From JAABRB01 sp041617635 (GTDB taxonomy: Bacteria; Pseudomonadota; Gammaproteobacteria; Burkholderiales; SG8-39), in NCBI GenBank assembly GCA_041617635.1, contig JBFJOO010000068.1, positions 1 through 24,378 of the forward strand: DNA of 24,378 nt, in the 5' to 3' direction. This document shows, piece by piece, positions 21,968-24,378 of the stretch (its first letter is position 1; each line of letters begins with the position of its first letter). The notes under the pieces were generated by a model. That model saw only the letters and a list, made by a program, of their open reading frames with translations, had not been told where the DNA came from and made no database searches. The position numbers were made by a program, and so were the translations under genes.

Positions 21968-22834
21968 TCAAGCTCCCTTGTGCGTGGCGTATTCGTTCAG
22001 CATGCGCCGGGCGATGACGCCGGCGAGGTGCCGCTTCAGCGCGCCTGAAGCGTGCAGGTCGCCGGGTGGATCCAGATCATCCTTGAGCGCGGCGACCGCC
22101 GCGTCGATCGTCGCGGCGTCGAGTGGCTTGCCTTCCAGCGCCCGCGCGAGCCCGCGCGCCACGGTCGGACGGTCGCCCACCGCGAAGTAGACGAACTTGA
22201 GATCGGACAGGCGCCCTTTCTCGAGCTTGCCGTGCGCGGCCGCGCCCACCATCGCGTAGTCGCCGTGCCGGCGCGTGAGCTCCATGAATCGCGAGACGTA
22301 CCCGGCCTGGCGCGGCGGGAACTGCGCGCCGAGCAGGATCTCGCCGGGCTCGAGCGCCGTGGCGTAGACGCCCGCGAAGAACTTGTCCGCGGGAACGCTG
22401 CGCTCGCCCTTCGGACCGGCGATGCGAAACTCCGCGCCGAGCGCAACGCAGCACGCTGGCAGCTCGGCCGCCGGATCGGCGAGCGCGCAGCTGCCGCCGA
22501 ACGTGCCGCGGTTGCGGATGGCGGGATGCGCGATCTGCGGCATCGCCGCCGTGACGAGCGGCAGCTGCTCGGCGACCTCCCGGGAGTGCTCGACGTCGGC
22601 ATGCCGCGCGAGCGCCCCGATGAAGACCCCCTTCTTGTCCACCCGGATGGCAGCGAGATCGGCGATCGGATTGATGTCCACGAGGACGGTCGGCCGCGCG
22701 ACGCGAAAATTGAGCATCGGCATCAGGCTCTGGCCGCCGGCGAGGATCTGGGCGTCGGGCCCGTGGCGCGCGAGGAGCTCGATCGCATTGGCCACGCTCT
22801 TCGCTCGCTCGTAAGAAAACGACGGTGCTTTCAT
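21968..22834 (-). CDS. Mo hydroxylase medium (FAD) subunit, CoxM-like
   Basis: A 288-residue FAD-binding subunit. The flavin motifs AGGQSLMPMLNFR (32-44) and TFGGSCALADPAAELP (111-126) are clear, and the CO-dehydrogenase flavoprotein C-terminal domain follows (about 175-285). It takes electrons from the Fe-S subunit and hands them to the respiratory chain or another acceptor. The ATG at 22834 was chosen because the family starts here (MKAPSFSYERAKS); an AGGCGGA about 11 bases upstream is a poor Shine-Dalgarno. It is the first gene of the minus-strand block and is divergent from mmsA across 265 bases. TATGAT (22943-22938, minus) is a possible -10 but has no good -35. Confidence 0.93.
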   Translation of the reverse strand: MKAPSFSYERAKSVANAIELLARHGPDAQILAGGQSLMPMLNFRVARPTVLVDINPIADLAAIRVDKKGVFIGALARHADVEHSREVAEQLPLVTAAMPQIAHPAIRNRGTFGGSCALADPAAELPACCVALGAEFRIAGPKGERSVPADKFFAGVYATALEPGEILLGAQFPPRQAGYVSRFMELTRRHGDYAMVGAAAHGKLEKGRLSDLKFVYFAVGDRPTVARGLARALEGKPLDAATIDAAVAALKDDLDPPGDLHASGALKRHLAGVIARRMLNEYATHKGA

Positions 22835-22882
22835 GAGGTGGGGTCCGCCTGTTTTTTGCGTTGCGGCATGAAGGAACTGCAG

Positions 22883-22906
22883 GGCGCTGCGTGAAGCTGC
22901 AGCGCC
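22883..22906. promoter_or_regulatory. Inverted repeat in the divergent gap before the Mo-hydroxylase operon
   Basis: GGCGCTGC (22883-22890) pairs perfectly with GCAGCGCC (22899-22906) around an 8-base spacer. It is about 50 bases upstream of the medium-subunit ATG. It could be an operator or a leader hairpin; the bound protein, if any, is unknown. Confidence 0.4.
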
Positions 22907-23000
22907 GCGCGCCGGGTGCCACGAGCCGCGCCATACGATCATACGTTCATCGCGTTGCGCTTGCCAGTACCGCGAAAGTCGCCGGTTCGCGTCCGCGGCG

Positions 23001-23006
23001 TATACT
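23001..23006 (+). promoter_or_regulatory. Possible -10 box of mmsA
   Basis: TATACT lies 94 bases before the mmsA ATG. The -35 region 16-17 bases upstream (GTCGCC area) is poor, so the promoter may need an activator, or may not be real. Confidence 0.3.
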
Positions 23007-23099
23007 TTCCCCTGCCCCGCGGGATGAGGCCGGATAGCGCGTGTCCCGCCATCCAATCGCCGAGCCCGCGCCAAGCTGCGGGTCGTACAGGAGACGCCG

Positions 23100-24378
23100 A
23101 TGAACAAGCCCGCCGACATTTCCGCGACCATTCCGCTCTGGATCAACGGGAAGCCCACCCCCGCGACGAGCAAGCGTACCGGGCCGGTCTACAACCCCGC
23201 GACCGGGCAGGTGGCCCGTCAGGTGTCGCTCGCGAACGCCGCCGACGTGGACGCCGCGGTGCAGGCGGCGCAACGCGCGTTTCCCGACTGGCGCGATGCC
23301 TCGATCCTGCGCCGCGCGCGCGTGATGCAGAAATTTCTCGCTCTGCTGCAGGAGAATCACCAGGCGCTCGCGCAGCTCGTCACCGCGGAACACGGCAAGA
23401 CGCTGCCGGACGCGATGGGCTCGGTGCAGCGCGGCATCGAGGTGGTGGAGTTTGCGTGCGGCATTCCGCAGCTGCTGAAGGGCGAGCACTCCGAGAACGT
23501 GGGCACGGGTGTCGATACGCATACGGTGCGCCAGGCGGTCGGAGTGTGCGCGGGCATCACGCCGTTCAACTTTCCGGCGATGGTGCCGATGTGGATGTTC
23601 CCGATGGCGATCGCGTGCGGGAACACTTTCATCCTGAAAGTCTCGGAGAAGGTGCCCTCGGCGGTGATGCGCATGGCCGAGCTCTTGAAGGAGGCCGGCC
23701 TGCCGGACGGCGTGTTCAACATCGTGCACGGCGACAAGGAGGCGGTGGACGCGATCCTCAACCATCCCGGCATCGCCGCGGTGAGCTTCGTCGGCTCGAC
23801 GCCCATCGCAAAGTACATCTACGAGACCTGCGCGCGGAACGGCAAGCGCGTCCAGGCGCTCGGAGGCGCGAAGAACCACGCGGTGGTCCTGCCCGACGCC
23901 GACATCGAGTTCGCGGCGGACGCGCTGATCGGCGCCGGCTACGGCTCGGCGGGCGAGCGCTGCATGGCGATCTCCGCGGTCGTGGCGGTGGGCGCCGCGG
24001 GCGATCCGCTCGTCGCGGCGATCGAGAAGAAGGCGCGCGCGATCAAGATCGGCCCCGGTGACGCGGACGGCATGGACATGGGCCCGCTCATCACGCGCGA
24101 GCATCGTGACAAGGTCTCCGGCTACGTCGACACCGGCGTGAAGGAGGGTGCCAAGCTGGTCGTGGACGGTCGCGGTCTCAAGATTCCCGGGCGCGAGGAG
24201 GGCTTCTTCCTCGGCACGACGCTCTTCGACAACGTCACGCCGAAGATGAAGATCTACCAGGACGAGATCTTCGGCCCGGTGCTCGTCGTGCTGCGGGCCG
24301 ACACGATCGAGGAAGCGATCGCGCTGGTGAACTCCAATCCGTACGCGAACGGCACGGCCATCTTCACCGAGTCGGGTG
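23100..24378 (+). CDS. mmsA: CoA-acylating methylmalonate-semialdehyde dehydrogenase (3' end outside window)
   Basis: About 426 residues are visible of a normal 500. MmsA oxidises (methyl)malonate semialdehyde with NAD and CoA to propionyl- or acetyl-CoA in valine, beta-alanine and pyrimidine catabolism. The nucleophile C288 sits in GYGSAGERCMAIS, and N157 in ITPFNFPAMVPMWMFPMAI. ALGGAKNHAVVLPDAD (about 253-268) lacks the general-base Glu of ordinary aldehyde dehydrogenases, the signature of CoA-acylating MmsA. The ATG at 23100 has GGAGA 6 bases upstream. It is divergent from the Mo-hydroxylase operon. Because MmsA handles the C3/C4 ends of ring-cleavage products such as those from reductive pyrimidine catabolism, a link to the neighbouring pathway is possible but unproven. 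Confidence 0.93.
   Translation, partial: MNKPADISATIPLWINGKPTPATSKRTGPVYNPATGQVARQVSLANAADVDAAVQAAQRAFPDWRDASILRRARVMQKFLALLQENHQALAQLVTAEHGKTLPDAMGSVQRGIEVVEFACGIPQLLKGEHSENVGTGVDTHTVRQAVGVCAGITPFNFPAMVPMWMFPMAIACGNTFILKVSEKVPSAVMRMAELLKEAGLPDGVFNIVHGDKEAVDAILNHPGIAAVSFVGSTPIAKYIYETCARNGKRVQALGGAKNHAVVLPDADIEFAADALIGAGYGSAGERCMAISAVVAVGAAGDPLVAAIEKKARAIKIGPGDADGMDMGPLITREHRDKVSGYVDTGVKEGAKLVVDGRGLKIPGREEGFFLGTTLFDNVTPKMKIYQDEIFGPVLVVLRADTIEEAIALVNSNPYANGTAIFTESG

Noticed and set aside
19095..22834. Calling the Mo enzyme an aerobic CO dehydrogenase (coxMSL)
   Set aside because: The large subunit lacks the form I AYxCSFR motif and departs from AYRGAGR; no coxD/E/F accessory genes follow.

Overview
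The window comes from a high-GC Gram-negative bacterium, most likely an environmental betaproteobacterium (Burkholderiales-like). The reasons are the E. coli-type FadE next to a PsrA-like TetR regulator, an NnrU protein, an Atm1-type exporter, LutA/LutB, MmsA and HyuA/HyuB genes, frequent GTG/TTG starts, and G/C-rich hairpin repeats between genes. I cannot name a genus. I see no tRNA, rRNA, CRISPR array or transposase. Genes are packed tightly and no gene-free stretch exceeds about 270 bases.

Layout. 1-2660 (minus): a PsrA-like fatty-acid regulator followed by fadE, behind a good sigma70-type promoter whose -10 edge abuts a perfect 18-bp PsrA-type palindrome. 2792-5413: an Atm1/HMT-type ABC exporter (plus) converging on an NnrU-family membrane protein (minus). 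5589-8230 (plus): a coupled set made of a PBP7-type D,D-peptidase, an EgtD-type histidine methyltransferase and a secreted peroxiredoxin-like protein. The last has an in-frame TGA exactly at the first Cys of its WCPYC motif, followed by a SECIS-like hairpin, so it is a probable selenoprotein. 8232-9453 (minus): a SpoIIAA/STAS-like protein and an IclR regulator. 9628-11944 (plus): lutA and lutB, divergent from iclR, with no lutC following. 12095-13778 (plus): a PuuE-like NodB-fold hydrolase and a TetR regulator.

13678-22834 (minus) looks like one catabolic block. In transcription order it holds the FAD, 2[2Fe-2S] and Mo subunits of a xanthine-dehydrogenase-family hydroxylase, a cupin, HyuA, and a HyuB carrying a C-terminal acetone-carboxylase-gamma-like zinc domain. 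The PuuE-like hydrolase and TetR regulator converge on it, and a methylmalonate-semialdehyde dehydrogenase (mmsA, cut by the window end) diverges from it. My reading is that the Mo enzyme hydroxylates an unknown, probably heterocyclic or carbonyl-containing substrate, and that HyuAB performs an ATP-dependent carboxylation or ring opening. The substrate cannot be read from sequence.

The two results most worth following are the probable selenocysteine peroxiredoxin coupled to egtD, and the Mo-hydroxylase/cupin/HyuA/HyuB-gamma block. A 72-bp double-hairpin repeat also occurs twice in opposite genomic orientation, each time between co-directional genes.
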